Origin: Acorus gramineus
Lineage: Eukaryota > Streptophyta > Magnoliopsida > Acorales > Acoraceae
Assembly (NCBI GenBank): GCA_030737835.1
Contig: CM060855.1
Location: 3,404,478-3,468,477, forward strand
Length of the DNA: 64,000 bases
Reading direction: 5' to 3'
This document shows, one piece after another, positions 46,821-57,527 of the stretch. The translations under genes and the position numbers were made by a program. Below the pieces are notes generated by a model. The model saw only the letters and a list, made by a program, of their open reading frames with translations, ran no database searches and had not been told where the DNA came from. The number at the start of each line of letters is the position of its first letter. The first letter of the stretch is position 1.

Positions 46821-48476
46821 AACATATTTTGCAAATTAGCATTAACAACTCAATTAAATTAGCATTTGCAACCAATTCAACCCACCAGACCCTATAAAAA
46901 GGGCACTGCAGAGAAAAAGGAGAGCATCTCTTCATTCAGCCAAGAAGAATTTTATTTTCAGTCTTTGTCCTTTCTTTTTTATTTTGAGTTTTTTTTTTTT
47001 TTTGGTATTAGAGACATAGATTCTATTGTGTTTTCAATAAAAGTGTCTTTTTACTTTATTTTCATGGATCGTTTTTATTTTTATTCTAGAATATCACCAA
47101 CTATGGTAAGTTAGAGAATCCTCCCATCAAGAAGAGGATTCAACCCGTGAATTTGAGCGATTGATTCTTTTCTTTATGCATTGATGTTTTTTATTTGTTC
47201 TTCATGTTTATTTAGTTTCTTCAACTCAGATTTCTTTTTATTATGAGTATTTTTAAATCTTTCATCGTTCTGCTTAGATAGGATACGGTTGATGTTTTAT
47301 AAACCCTATTTTAAATCGAGTAAAAGTAAACTGCTTTTGAAATTTTTTGTTTTCATTAAGTGCAAAAGAAAGAACATCACGATATTCGTGGGGTGGATTT
47401 CCAATCCTTGGTGGTCTTTTTCATATATTAATTTCAATTTTAGCTGTTATAATAGTTTTCTTAAATCAACCCTTGATATTTTATTTTTAAACCTTTTTTG
47501 CCGAGAATTAATAATTTTTTATTTTTACTCGTTCGCTTGCATGTGAGATCGACCTCTTACTATCACTTTCTAACAAGAATAGGTAAAAATTTTATATTTT
47601 GTTGGCAAAGATGAAATTTAAACGACAATTTTGAAATTATCATACAAATTTGTTGGTTGCTTTGATTGTCGTTAAGATCTTGTCTTTGTCAATAAAATAT
47701 AAAACTCTTACCTATTCTTGGTAAAAAGTGATAGTAAGAGGTCGATCCTATAGGAAGCCTATTGAAGCGAACGAGTAAAAATAAAAGATTATCAATTCTC
47801 GACAAAAATGTTAAAAAAATAAAATATCAAAGTGTTGATTTAAGAAAACTATTCTAACAGCTAAAGTTGAAATTAATATATGAAAAATGTCACCAAGGAT
47901 TGGAAATCCACCTCATGAATATCGTGATGGTTCTTTCTTTTGCACTTAATGAAAACAAAATATTTCAAAAACAGTTCACTTGTACTCGATTTAAAAATAG
48001 GATTTATAAAGTATCAACCGTAACCTATATAAGTAGAACGATAAAAGATTTAAAAATACCCATAATCAAAAGAAATCTGAGTTGAAAAAACTATATAAAC
48101 ATGAAGAACAAATTAAAAACATCAATGCATAAAGAAAAGAGCCAAACACTCAAATTCACGGGGTGGAATCCTAGAATACCATGGTTGGTGATATTTTAGA
48201 ATAAAATTAAAAATGATTCATGAAAATAAAATAAAAAGATATTTTTATTGAAAACACAATAGAATCTATGTCTCTAATACCAAAGAAACAAAAAAAAAAA
48301 AAAAAAAAATTCAACACAAAAAGAGAAAGAACAAAGACTGAAAATAAAATTCTTCTGGCTAAATGAAGAGATGCCCTCTTCTTTCTCTGCAGTGCCTTTT
48401 TATAGGGTTTGGAGGATTGAATTAGTTGTAAATGCTTATTTGATTGAGTTGTTAATACTGATTTACAAAATATGTT
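46821..48476. repeat. Giant palindrome: two ~810-bp inverted arms with a 37-bp loop
   Basis: The left arm 46821-47628 and right arm 47666-48476 are inverted copies across their whole length. Matching landmarks include AACATATTTTG/CAAAATATGTT at the outer ends, CCCTATAAAAAGGG-CACTGCAGAG versus CTCTGCAGTGCCTTTTTATAGGG, the CGATATTCGTGG/CCTCATGAATATCG block, and AACGACAA/TTGTCGTT at the loop. Identity looks to be about 85-90% with small indels. Each arm has a TATA-like motif near its outer end pointing inward, so transcription from either would give a long hairpin RNA. No protein is encoded and no target duplication was recognised. Confidence 0.92.
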
Positions 48477-49019
48477 AGAGCATCTCCAAAAGCATCCCCA
48501 ATGTTTCCTTACATTGTGGGGAAAAAAAATGCTCCCTATAATATGTAAGGAGTCTTTTTTTTTTTATCACTCCAAAAACCTCTTCATTCTTATCCTATCT
48601 TCGTTCCAAATGACCAATTATCCCAATTCATATATATAAATTACAAGATATTCAAATATCAATGAATCAAAGCACATTCTAAAATTTATCAAGACTTGGA
48701 ATAAAGATCATTTAAATAAAATTATTAATAATGAATAAAAATTAATTAAAAGTAAATTAAAATCATTAAATAAAACATGAAAAATATAATCAACCACTAC
48801 AAGTTTTTAAAATTTTAAAGATATGATAAACTACTACAAAATCTTGACAACGATAACATTCAAAACATTAAAATTCATGATAATTGGGTTAAAGTGGTGA
48901 TTCGAAACATTAAACATTAAAAAAAAAAATCCAACCCAATCACCGCTTTTACATAGACACAGGAATCGATCACCACTTTCAATCCAATCAAACCCAACTC
49001 AACCCAACAGCAGCATCTC
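48477..49019. other. Spacer starting with a GAGCATCTCCAAAAGC motif
   Basis: The AGAGCATCTCCAAAAGCATCCCC at its left edge resembles termini of common plant MITEs, but no partner end was found. The rest is AT-rich with no gene. Confidence 0.4.
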
Positions 49020-49022
49020 TAA

Positions 49023-49253
49023 GGGTGTATTTGGTTGCGTGATCGTGCTGTGATTGTGATTGCAAGAAGGTGCGCTTATAATCGTACAATCAAACAGTTT
49101 TACTGTAGCAGCTTCCTGCACATAGATTTCAGGCAAATAGTGTCCAAAAGCTGCGATTTCAAAAAGCTGAGAAAGTGAGCTTTCTGCAGAATTAGTTTTG
49201 CAATCGCAGATTCCTGCAGAATCAGTTTTACAATCGCGCAACCAAACGCATCC
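49023..49253. mobile_element. Tourist-like MITE
   Basis: This 231-bp element has inverted ends GGGTGTATTTGGTTGCG and CGCAACCAAACGCATCC, flanked by TAA at 49020-49022 and 49254-49256. TIR, length and 3-bp TWA duplication fit a PIF/Harbinger (Tourist) MITE. Confidence 0.9.
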
Positions 49254-49319
49254 TAAATATAAAAAAAAATCACAAATTTGCCTTTGATCACAAATCACAT
49301 ATCAATCACCATTTTTTTC

Positions 49320-49500
49320 CAGAGTCTGAGGCCCTAGCTCCTGACATTCCACCCCCGATTGTCCCTCTGCCAAACGAGGTCCACACCCACCATTCCAGTG
49401 ACAACCCGCTCCCTCGCAATCAACCTGTCAGTCATCCAATGCTGTCAACTCGAAGCGCCCCCATGAGAAAGATCCGGATTGGAGGGAGAATCTCCTAAGA
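49320..49500 (+). pseudogene. Possible fossil of a copia pol linker
   Basis: This C-rich island translates in one frame to a proline-rich stretch ending VSHPMLSTRSAP, reminiscent of the HPMxTRSK motif that precedes RT in copia pol. No RT follows, so it is at most a small relic. The evidence is composition plus one degenerate motif. Confidence 0.3.
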
Positions 49501-49761
49501 GAGTTGGATCAATGTTTTTGGAGTCTAAGGCCCACGCTTTGCATCTCTCCTTAATTTATGCAAAATGTTAAACTCGGTCATTTTTACCAACCAGAATTCA
49601 GACCACACATGTTTTTATATTGTTTCATTTCGAGTTGAGTGAACCCATTCTTTATGAGTGTAAGTAAACAATTAACGAGTTATATACATCATCTAATGAA
49701 GTATATATTTTACTAAATTTCTAACTTACTGTATTTTATATAAAAAAAAGAGGTGTGTAAC

Positions 49762-50561
49762 TAGGCCTGTCAACGGGTCGGGTCTGGACCCGGACCCGAC
49801 TCGTGACAGGACCCGGTGGATTCGGGTCCAATCCAGGACCTGGCGGATTCGGGGAAATGTGGACCCGGACCCGGACCCATGTGGACCCATCCGGATGGTT
49901 GGATAAAAAAAAAAAAAAAAAAGAGAAGAGCTCATGTATTTGTTTGCCTTATCATTCTATTTGAAATTTTTTGTAATAAAACATTATTGTTAATGAGACT
50001 ATGTTTGAATATAATTTTATACAATTCAAAAGAAGTAAATGAATTATTAAACAACATCGAAAACAATAATCACCAACATAAAAAACATATTAACCTAAAT
50101 AATAAACATAACTAACCTAAACAACATTCAAAACAATTTAACCTAAACAACATTCAAAACAATAAACACTAACATATTAACCTAAATAATAAACATAAAT
50201 CATGCAACAAACTAATTAATCATACAAATTCAAAAGCTAATAAGTTAATTGTTCAAAACAAACCAATTTATAGGCTTGTTATGATTATGATTTTATGAAC
50301 TTGTAGATACAAAAATAAATTAAGTAAGAAATAAAATTATGTATCAATTAATACTAATGGTCTTGTAATATATGAACATATTTTAATAAAACAATCGGGT
50401 CTCGGGTCCAACGGGTCAGGGCGGGGTGGACCCGGACCCGACCCGTTTGTTTGTTCGGGTCCAACTCGGGTCGGGTCCAAATCGGCTCGGGTATATTACA
50501 CGTGTAATCAGGTCTGGATCGGGTCTGATCCGGGTCCGGACCAGACCTGTTCACAGGCCTA
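49762..50561. mobile_element. hAT-type MITE with GGGTCC-rich arms (older copy)
   Basis: The ends TAGGCCTGTCAACGGGTC and, inverted, TAGGCCTGTGAACAGGTC are flanked by TGTGTAAC and CGTGTAAC, an 8-bp target duplication with one mismatch. Subterminal arrays of GGACCCGGACCCG-type motifs enclose an AT-rich centre with AACCTAAAYAAYATTCAAAACAAT repeats. The 8-bp duplication and these termini fit hAT. Many CG positions of the second copy at 57528 are TG or CA here. Confidence 0.9.
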
Positions 50562-50727
50562 CGTGTAACCCCACCCTTAATATATTGACATTAACATGCT
50601 ATTCCAACCCCGTGTTAATTTATCAAATATGAAAGGGCACTTTAATCATTTTATCTTGCCATAATCATCCATTGCAATAGAACACGCACAAAACAAAAAA
50701 CTCTTCCCCATCAGAGCTTCGACAGTG
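50562..50727 (+). promoter_or_regulatory. Short upstream region of the ATG1t-like gene
   Basis: Only about 166 bp separate the hAT element from the start codon. It holds ordinary mixed sequence without a clear TATA box, so the promoter either is very short or reaches into the hAT element. Confidence 0.4.
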
Positions 50728-53490
50728 ATGCTTGAATCAAGAGAAAACCCACTCATCTCCTCCATCGGAGACTACACTTTGAAGGGGATCATCTCGCGAG
50801 GTCCCCTCTCGGTGGTGTGGAGGGCGGTGGACCGCCGATCGGACGGCCAGCCTGTGGCGATCAAACGGGTCAACCTCTCCGGGCTCAACCGGACCCTCTC
50901 GAGCTCCCTGGATTGCGAGCTCGAGTTCCTCCGAAGCGTCAGCCACCCCAACATCGTCCGTCTCATCGACGTGATTTGGGTCAGTTTTTTATTGTTTCGT
51001 TTTACGTAGCAGAGTTGGTGAAATTTGGGTTTTTGAATGGATTGAGAGATACCAAGTTGGGAAATTTTGGGCCAGTTTTGATTGTTTCTTTTACATAGCA
51101 CAGTTGGTGAAATTTGGGTTTTTGAATGGATTGAGAGTGGGAAATTTTGGGTCAGTTTTGATTGTTTCTTTTACATAGCACGGTTGGTGAAATTTTGGTT
51201 TTTGAATGGATTGAGAGATACCAAGTTGGGATTTTTTGGTTTTTGTGAGGGTTTTGTGGATACCCACTTCGCAAAATTTGGTTTTGAGCAGTGTTGGTGA
51301 TGCTGGTTTTTTTTTCATGGTTGTGATAAGATGTTGTAGATTTAGATTTGGTTTGTGTTCTTCTAGTTTGATTTAATCAGATATGGAAAGTCATCTAGTG
51401 ATTCCTACAGAGGAGTTTCATGTAGTCAAAGTGTGAAGAGAGTTGGTGAGATGGATAATTTGAACTGATTATAGATAATTGGATAATTTTACGATGCGGT
51501 GTTGATAGACTCGGACACTTTTTGTATTCATTTCTATAGATGCCACATCACCTAACACAGTATATGAAATCACCTAATGTGGTGTATATATTCTTATTAC
51601 AAAAAATGTAAAAATTGTATGCTTTCGTTTTATTTGAGCATGTATTTTACTTTTTTGAAAAAAGTATAATATTTCATTAGGCAAGTATATACTTCAAAAG
51701 AAAAATAAATCAAAACATGTATAAAAATGACTTCAGGAATGAAAATGATATTGTTGTGGTGTTTAGGTTTTCAATATGAATTTTCCTATCAGATTGATGT
51801 AGATAGACACGGGAAAACCCACTTAATTAGGTCACATCATTTTAAGTGATATTTAATTAAGCAGACCCATTTAATTTACTTGGTCCAAATATTTGTTTAT
51901 GCATAGTAACAGAGTTTCAGTGATTTTTTCAACAATTCACGTATAATTCGTGAATTTTTGGTGAGCTGAATTTTGGATGAATTAAACCTACATTTAACAT
52001 ATTTTGAAGTTTCAATGAATTTACCGTGTACAAATGAATCACTTGTTATTTCAAATAACTCACTAAACATGACGAAATTTGAGACTTTCATCTTAACACC
52101 TAATGCTCAATCTAGTGTTGCGTAATGTTTGATGATATTATATTTGGAAATGACAAAGTATATACAGCTTAAGATGATCTATGATGTGCATTTTAATTTA
52201 AGGAAAACTCCACATTTTTCCATCTTGCATAATTGAGAATTATTATTAAGTCCTGCATTTGTAGTTTTGTACTATAGCTTGATATCCATCAAAAGATGCA
52301 CTTATGTTGATTTTTTTTTCTGCACTAGGAAGATGAATTTGTATTCCTCGTGATGGAGTTCTGCGCTGGTGGAGATTTGGCATCTTATATCTGTCTCAAA
52401 GGCAGAGTTCAAGAACAGGTGGCGAGGAAGTTTGCTGGACAGATTGGTGAGTGTTTCTTTGCCTAATTATGGTGTTGTTTTGAGGCATGGTTGAGATTTT
52501 TTCCCTCTGATGCATGATTGAAGTTAAACTCAGTCCTCCCAATTTTATTTCTACCGTTTAATGGACTGGAATTCTTTTATTTTTGTTGTGTTATACAGGA
52601 GCTGGTTTGAAGGTGTTACATGCTCACCACATTATCCATCGGGACTTAAAACCTGAGGTAGGCATATCATGCGCCATCTATAATTTGAAGAACGCGTTAT
52701 CTTCACCGGACTAAAGTGGATGCGATTGGTGGAACAGAATATTCTACTCTCTACTTCTAACAACAACCCTGTGTTAAAGATTTCTGATTTCGGTCTGTCA
52801 AGGTACTGTATAACAATACATTGCTAGCTGAAAATAGTATAAAACTTGAACAATGATATTACCTAAGATTAATTAAGATTGTGCAAACAGAGTTGTACTT
52901 CCAGGCGAATATGCAGAAACAGTTTGTGGGTCGCCATTATACATGGCACCGGAGGTTTTGCAGTTCCAAAAATACAATGAGAAGGTATAAGTAACCCTCT
53001 CTATATGGTCCTTGAAAAAGCCAAGGAAGATTCGAATGCATTCATTTCTCTTACCAGGTTGACATGTGGAGCGTCGGGGCCATTCTCTTTGAGCTTCTGA
53101 ATGGATACCCTCCTTACCGTGGAAGGACAAACGTTCAGGTAAAGCATCTCTATGAGTCAGGTTTTAGTAATTGTTTGGCACCCACTTCATTTGCCAAAGC
53201 AAATCTTCCTCAGCTCTTGCAGAACATCATGAAGAGTACGTGCCTGCCATTTTCAGAGCTTATCCTTCCTGGTTTAAACCGTGATTGCGTTGACGTGTGT
53301 TTGAGGCTATTATGTAAAAATCCAGGTCGGTCAAGTTAACATCTTCGAATAGAATATGTAATACCTTGTGATGTTTATGTTTCTCTAGCTTTGATTGTTA
53401 AATTGATTCATGTTTATCATTGCAGCTAACCGCCTGTCATTTGATGAGTTCTATCACCACAAATTCTTAATCAAGGAATCACCTTGTTAG
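50728..53490 (+). CDS. ATG1t: Truncated ATG1-type autophagy serine/threonine kinase (ATG1t-like)
   Basis: Eight exons join in phase to 281 aa: 50728-50979, 52329-52446, 52599-52657, 52738-52802, 52891-52984, 53058-53138, 53214-53325, 53426-53490. The kinase domain keeps Lys46 (VAIK), Glu64, HRD 137-139 (HRDLKPEN), DFG 160-162 and APE 184-186. The ATG1-specific block [39 protein letters not shown] and [13 protein letters not shown] make the family assignment firm. The glycine loop is degenerate (SRGPLSVVW, a single Gly). The protein stops 20 residues after the last helix, without the long regulatory and MIT-like C-terminal region of full ATG1. That is the plant-specific ATG1t architecture, linked to starvation-induced autophagy. 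The ATG at 50728 starts the frame with no better upstream choice. Confidence 0.92.
51005..51240 (+). repeat. Triple repeat of about 85 bp in intron 1 of the ATG1t-like gene
   Basis: Three tandem units share TTGGTGAAATTTGGGTTTTT, GAATGGATTGAGAG and GTCAGTTTTGATTG-like blocks. The last block includes GGGTCAGTTTT, which is also the sequence at the exon 1 donor (TGG/GTCAGT), so the repeat seems to have spread from the splice-donor region. Confidence 0.85.
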
Positions 53491-53780
53491 GCAAAATTCA
53501 TCATCACTGTTGACTAATATCCTCTCAGAGGCTTTACATGGTAAGCTGAAACAGATTCATGAGTGTGTCACATTTGGCTCCATTACACAACATTGAATTG
53601 CTATGCATGAAATACTGAGTCCGTGAACTTTTTCACTGAATCAGGTGTGTTATGACCAGCAGAAGCTATATCAGATCATAAAGGATGTACATGTGATGTT
53701 TGTTGTCCCAGATCGTAGCAATAATATGAATATCACGAGTCAAATACAAGAGGTCAATATAGACTCAAAACGGATACAAC
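53491..53780 (+). other. 3' flank of the ATG1t-like gene
   Basis: Sequence after the stop codon with no coding potential; it probably includes the 3'-UTR. A polyadenylation site could not be fixed. Confidence 0.4.
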
Positions 53781-55313
53781 AATAATATATATAAGACAGC
53801 AAAGCAATGGTAAAACGATAGCTATCTGGAAATGCGAAAGCATAAAATACAAATATGTCTGTGAACCAAAATGCTATTATAGACCTGGTACACAATCATT
53901 GTCCTGTGAGAGTCAAGTCTAGTCCAATTAAAAACATGTGCGACAAGCACAATTTCTAATACATACACGACAATAGGATTGCTGACAGCCTCGCATTCGC
54001 CGATCGAAAGACGGGATGCTCCACGCACCCAGGACCATGCCCCAGGGATGCTCTAGCATTATGTGCGACCCATAGCCGTTTGTGAAGAAACAACACACAG
54101 GGGGTGAGTTGAGGTTATGTTGTCATGCGCTGCTGTTAATGGTTTGGGTTTCTCTTTTGTTTTCCTTAGGACGTTGATTGATTTTATGTTGTTATGATTA
54201 TTGTAGAGTTGGGGATTCACATCCAACTCAGCTCTTGGTGAAGAAACAACATTCGAGGGGTAAGCTCTGATCACACGTTGTTGTGCATTGCTATTAGTGG
54301 TATGGGCTTTTCTCTCATTGGTTTTATGTTTATTATGTATGTTTATTGTAGAGTTGGAGGATTCTTGACACACTCAACAGGGTAGCACGGGAGTTAGCAC
54401 GGGTGCACTTGATGACACTCAAAGTCGTGCGAGCGAGCGTTTGGGGTGGAGTGCAAGGGCTCATGTGGCTGCATGGTGGGCGCAATGCGGTAAGCGAGGC
54501 AAGCGCGACTATGCATGCATGTGTGCTTGAATGCATGGGCTGACATCATTTTTGTGAGTGATTCGATTCACCCATTAGGGGCTTGTGCACCATATCAGCA
54601 CGTATATTATTGCGTCATTTTACCAAATCATGTTAGAGTATCACAATGCTTGGTATTTTTTTTGCAAACTGTATTAGTATTAATTGCATGTTCTATCTTA
54701 TAAAATATCATTAGTTGCATGTTTAAATATCCCTTAAGTAGTATTCCATGTTCAAGATATTAACTTAACATTGTCATTCGTTGATTATCCGCCTGTTTAG
54801 GGAATCTAATTCAATCTGCATGTGATTTTTGATAGCTAATGAAATGGGTTCCACTATTATCTTGTGCGTATAGTAGACTCATGTGATTGAATTAAGGCTT
54901 AAAGATGCATGATTAATGGTAATGATTGAACAATTTTCGAGCCTATCTGTGATAGGTGTATGTATTCCCTGTTAGTAGGATCATGCCCGTGATAGGCGTG
55001 CGTTGTTTTTTCACCGGGGGTTAAGTTGGACGTGAAGCAGGAACATCCTTGGGGCGCGGTCCCGCATGTGTGGAGCGTCCCATCTTTCGGTCGGCGATTG
55101 CGAAGCTGTCAACGATCCTATTATTGTGTATGTATTGGAAATTGTGCTTGTCGCACATGCTTTTATTTGGATGGACTTAGCTCTCACAGAGCAGTAATTG
55201 TGTATTTAGGTATGTAATAACATTTTGATTTATAGACATATTTGTATTTTACGCTTACGCATTTCCATATTGCCATCGCTTTATCGTTGCTTTGTTGTCT
55301 TATTTATTATTAG
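53781..55313. repeat. Inverted repeat with ~280-bp arms and ~970-bp spacer
   Basis: The arms at about 53781-54060 and 55035-55313 are inverted copies, roughly 80% alike. Landmarks are AAGACAGCAAAGCAATGG versus CGTTGCTTTGTTGTCTT at the outside, GTGCGACAAGCACAATTTC versus GAAATTGTGCTTGTCGCAC in the middle, and GCTCCACGCACC/ACATGTGTGGAGCG inside. The spacer itself holds a diverged direct repeat of about 170 bp starting GAAGAAACAACA (54085 and 54239). No target duplication or transposase is seen. A long-TIR element or two copies of one repeat in opposite orientation are both possible. Confidence 0.8.
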
Positions 55314-55900
55314 GAAAATGTTAGATTAAATTATTTTTATCAATTAAAACTCAGACTATACATATTTTCATTTTAAAAAAAATAGTAAACATCACCTAAT
55401 GAAGTATATGCTTCAATAAAAAGTGTACATCAATCCATTTTAAATTGAATGAACTCATTATTAATAAGTGTAAGAAAAAATTTAATAAAGTGTATGCATC
55501 GTCTTCATTGAATTTGTAATAAAGTATATAAAACTATAATTTGAATTGTAAAAAAAATTAAGTGTAATAGCACTCATTATTATTGTATTCGTTTGGAGTT
55601 CATATTGGCTTCATGTGGTAGATTACTGATATTGATGATATTGTTACAGCTGCTCTGGGGTATATCAATTGTCCTTTGAAAACCACAAGTAAGTAGCTTG
55701 TACAAACAAATTTGGGTTTCCAAAATGAACTTCGATCAATGCATTGTACAGGTCTTATAATCAAGGTATATAATATAATTCATGCTTTGTGATTGTATCA
55801 ACACGATATGATTAAACTTTATTTACCAGCTGCTGAGTGTTAGAGATTTCTCCCAAGGTCTCTACAGCCTCCTCATCAATTGTGGCAGTATACCTTATGG
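55314..55900. other. AT-rich spacer with a dispersed-repeat copy
   Basis: No gene is recognised. A copy of the AT-rich dispersed repeat lies at about 55430-55530. Confidence 0.5.
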
Positions 55901-55909
55901 GATGCATCG

Positions 55910-56240
55910 GCAACGGGCCGGGTTTGTCTGTCAGATGTATAAATGTTAAAGTAACACAAAATTTGAAAGTATAATATTGATAAATATTTATATCTATTGA
56001 ATTTTTAAAAATAAAATATAAAATGAATTAATTACTTGAAAAACTGAATAACTACATGTACCTAATTCAACTAAAATTCAAATAAAAATTATATAAAATT
56101 ACATATAACTCATTTATTATATTGTCCCCCACGGGTTTACGGATTCTGAGCCTCAGATCAGGCCCACGCCCGACCCGCCCTAAAAACGAGCCGGGTCTTT
56201 GCCCTACGGGCCCGGGCCGGGCTTTCGGACCTTGGGCCAA
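55910..56240. mobile_element. Degenerate hAT-like element with GGGCCGGG arms
   Basis: CAACGGGCCGGGTTTG at about 55910 and a CCCGACCCGCCC/GGGCCCGGGCCGGGC cluster at about 56150-56225 bracket AT-rich sequence. This is the layout of the hAT MITEs at 49762 and 57528, but with diverged ends and no recognisable 8-bp duplication. Confidence 0.45.
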
Positions 56241-56339
56241 ATGGGAACCCTTAACCTCATGGATTGGGGTGTTTACAGTCTACAGACAAAGCATGGGTAA
56301 ATGATTCCAAGAAGACATGCAGACAAGTAAATGTTTGTG

Positions 56340-56870
56340 ATCTTATGCTTGGCTGTGTGGCGATCTAGAAATGAATTTATCTGTAAGAATATTTACTCTA
56401 CATCAATTCAGACAACTTGATATGCGTTCTCTAATATGAAGGAATGCTCGAATAATATGGGTTCAGAGAATTTAAGGTCATCAATTACATGCATTATTCG
56501 AGATGACAATATAGAATACAGGGGGAGATGTTTGGCTTCCTGGAGGCTGAGAACAGATAAACCAACAGTGCTGATTACAGATGGTAATGATTCTTTTGCT
56601 CCAATAAAAGAATCATTGGAGCAGGTTATAGAGGCTGGTTATGGTGTTCCCCATTGCGAACAGAAGTGGAAGCAATTCGGCTCAGAATAAGGTATGTAAT
56701 ACATATGGGGTTGGATAAGTTAATTGTATGTACTGATGCCCAATCACCAATCCAGCTCTTGCAGCTCCAGGAATGTGCAGTAGATATATATATGCTAATT
56801 GTTCTATACAGAAACCTGCCTATTTTGTTAAGGTTTGTGTACATGTTGTTTCTGTACCTGAACAACTAGC
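56340..56870 (+). pseudogene. Relic of a LINE RNase H (RVT_3-type) domain
   Basis: Translated pieces in order: AVWRSRNEFICKN at about 56352, then a frame with TDGND at about 56573, then after a frameshift near 56660 RTEVEAIRL...RYVIHMGLDKLIVCTDAQSPIQLL. The order W..RN, (D)G, E.EA..L and D at the end of a strand is that of the RNase H domain at the C-terminus of plant non-LTR retrotransposons. Stops and shifts make it a fossil. No poly(A) tail or target duplication is seen. Confidence 0.6.
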
Positions 56871-57519
56871 TAAATTAGCTCAACAACACTAGAAAACACT
56901 TGCAGCTGGCCTAAAAGATGATGAGATTCGTCGTTGTATATACCTTTTTTTGTATACTTTGCATGAGTGTGAACAACGGCTGCTAAGTAGAAAAAACTAT
57001 GCTTCACTTTTCTAAAAGGATATATTAAAAGTTAAAAAACTTTTTAATTAATCATGTTTTTATTATAATATTTGAAAACGCATTTGAATTTTTCAATATC
57101 TACGAAACAAAAGTAGTGCTGATTTCATATTAGAAAAATTAAGTATATGCACATCTAAATAGACATAATTAGACAACATTTGAATCCGCTTTAGGCCCGA
57201 TTCCACGATAAGGAATCTGACATATCGCCACCGCAGATCAAAATACTTTTCTCACCTCAGCGGTGGGGCTCCCAAAAAGACGTTAACAAACCATTTTCAC
57301 CCGCAGTAGAGAAGTTTCGAAAACAACGCTTCTCTACCGCGAGTGGCTCTTTTGCCGAACGCAGCATCCCCGCCTCGAGCCCAAACAAGGCATTAGATAA
57401 ATTAGTATGTATGTTTTAAGAAAAAAAATAATTTTTCATAGACTGCGTTAATCAAGTATATAACACACTAGGATAGTATACACTCCACTAGTAGAGTGTA
57501 TAACTGCTAGGGGTGCCTA
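56871..57519. other. Spacer
   Basis: No gene is recognised. The GC-richer stretch at about 57200-57390 may be an old transposon arm (ACCGCGAGTGG and CCACCGCAG motifs), but no partner was found. Confidence 0.4.
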
Positions 57520-57527
57520 CATACAAT

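Noticed and set aside
47289-47546. 85-codon frame in the palindrome
   Set aside because: Phe/Lys-rich AT-driven translation with no homologous frame kept in the other arm.
49816-50632. Asp/Gly/Pro-rich frames in the hAT arms
   Set aside because: They are translations of the GGACCCG repeat arrays at transposon ends, not genes.
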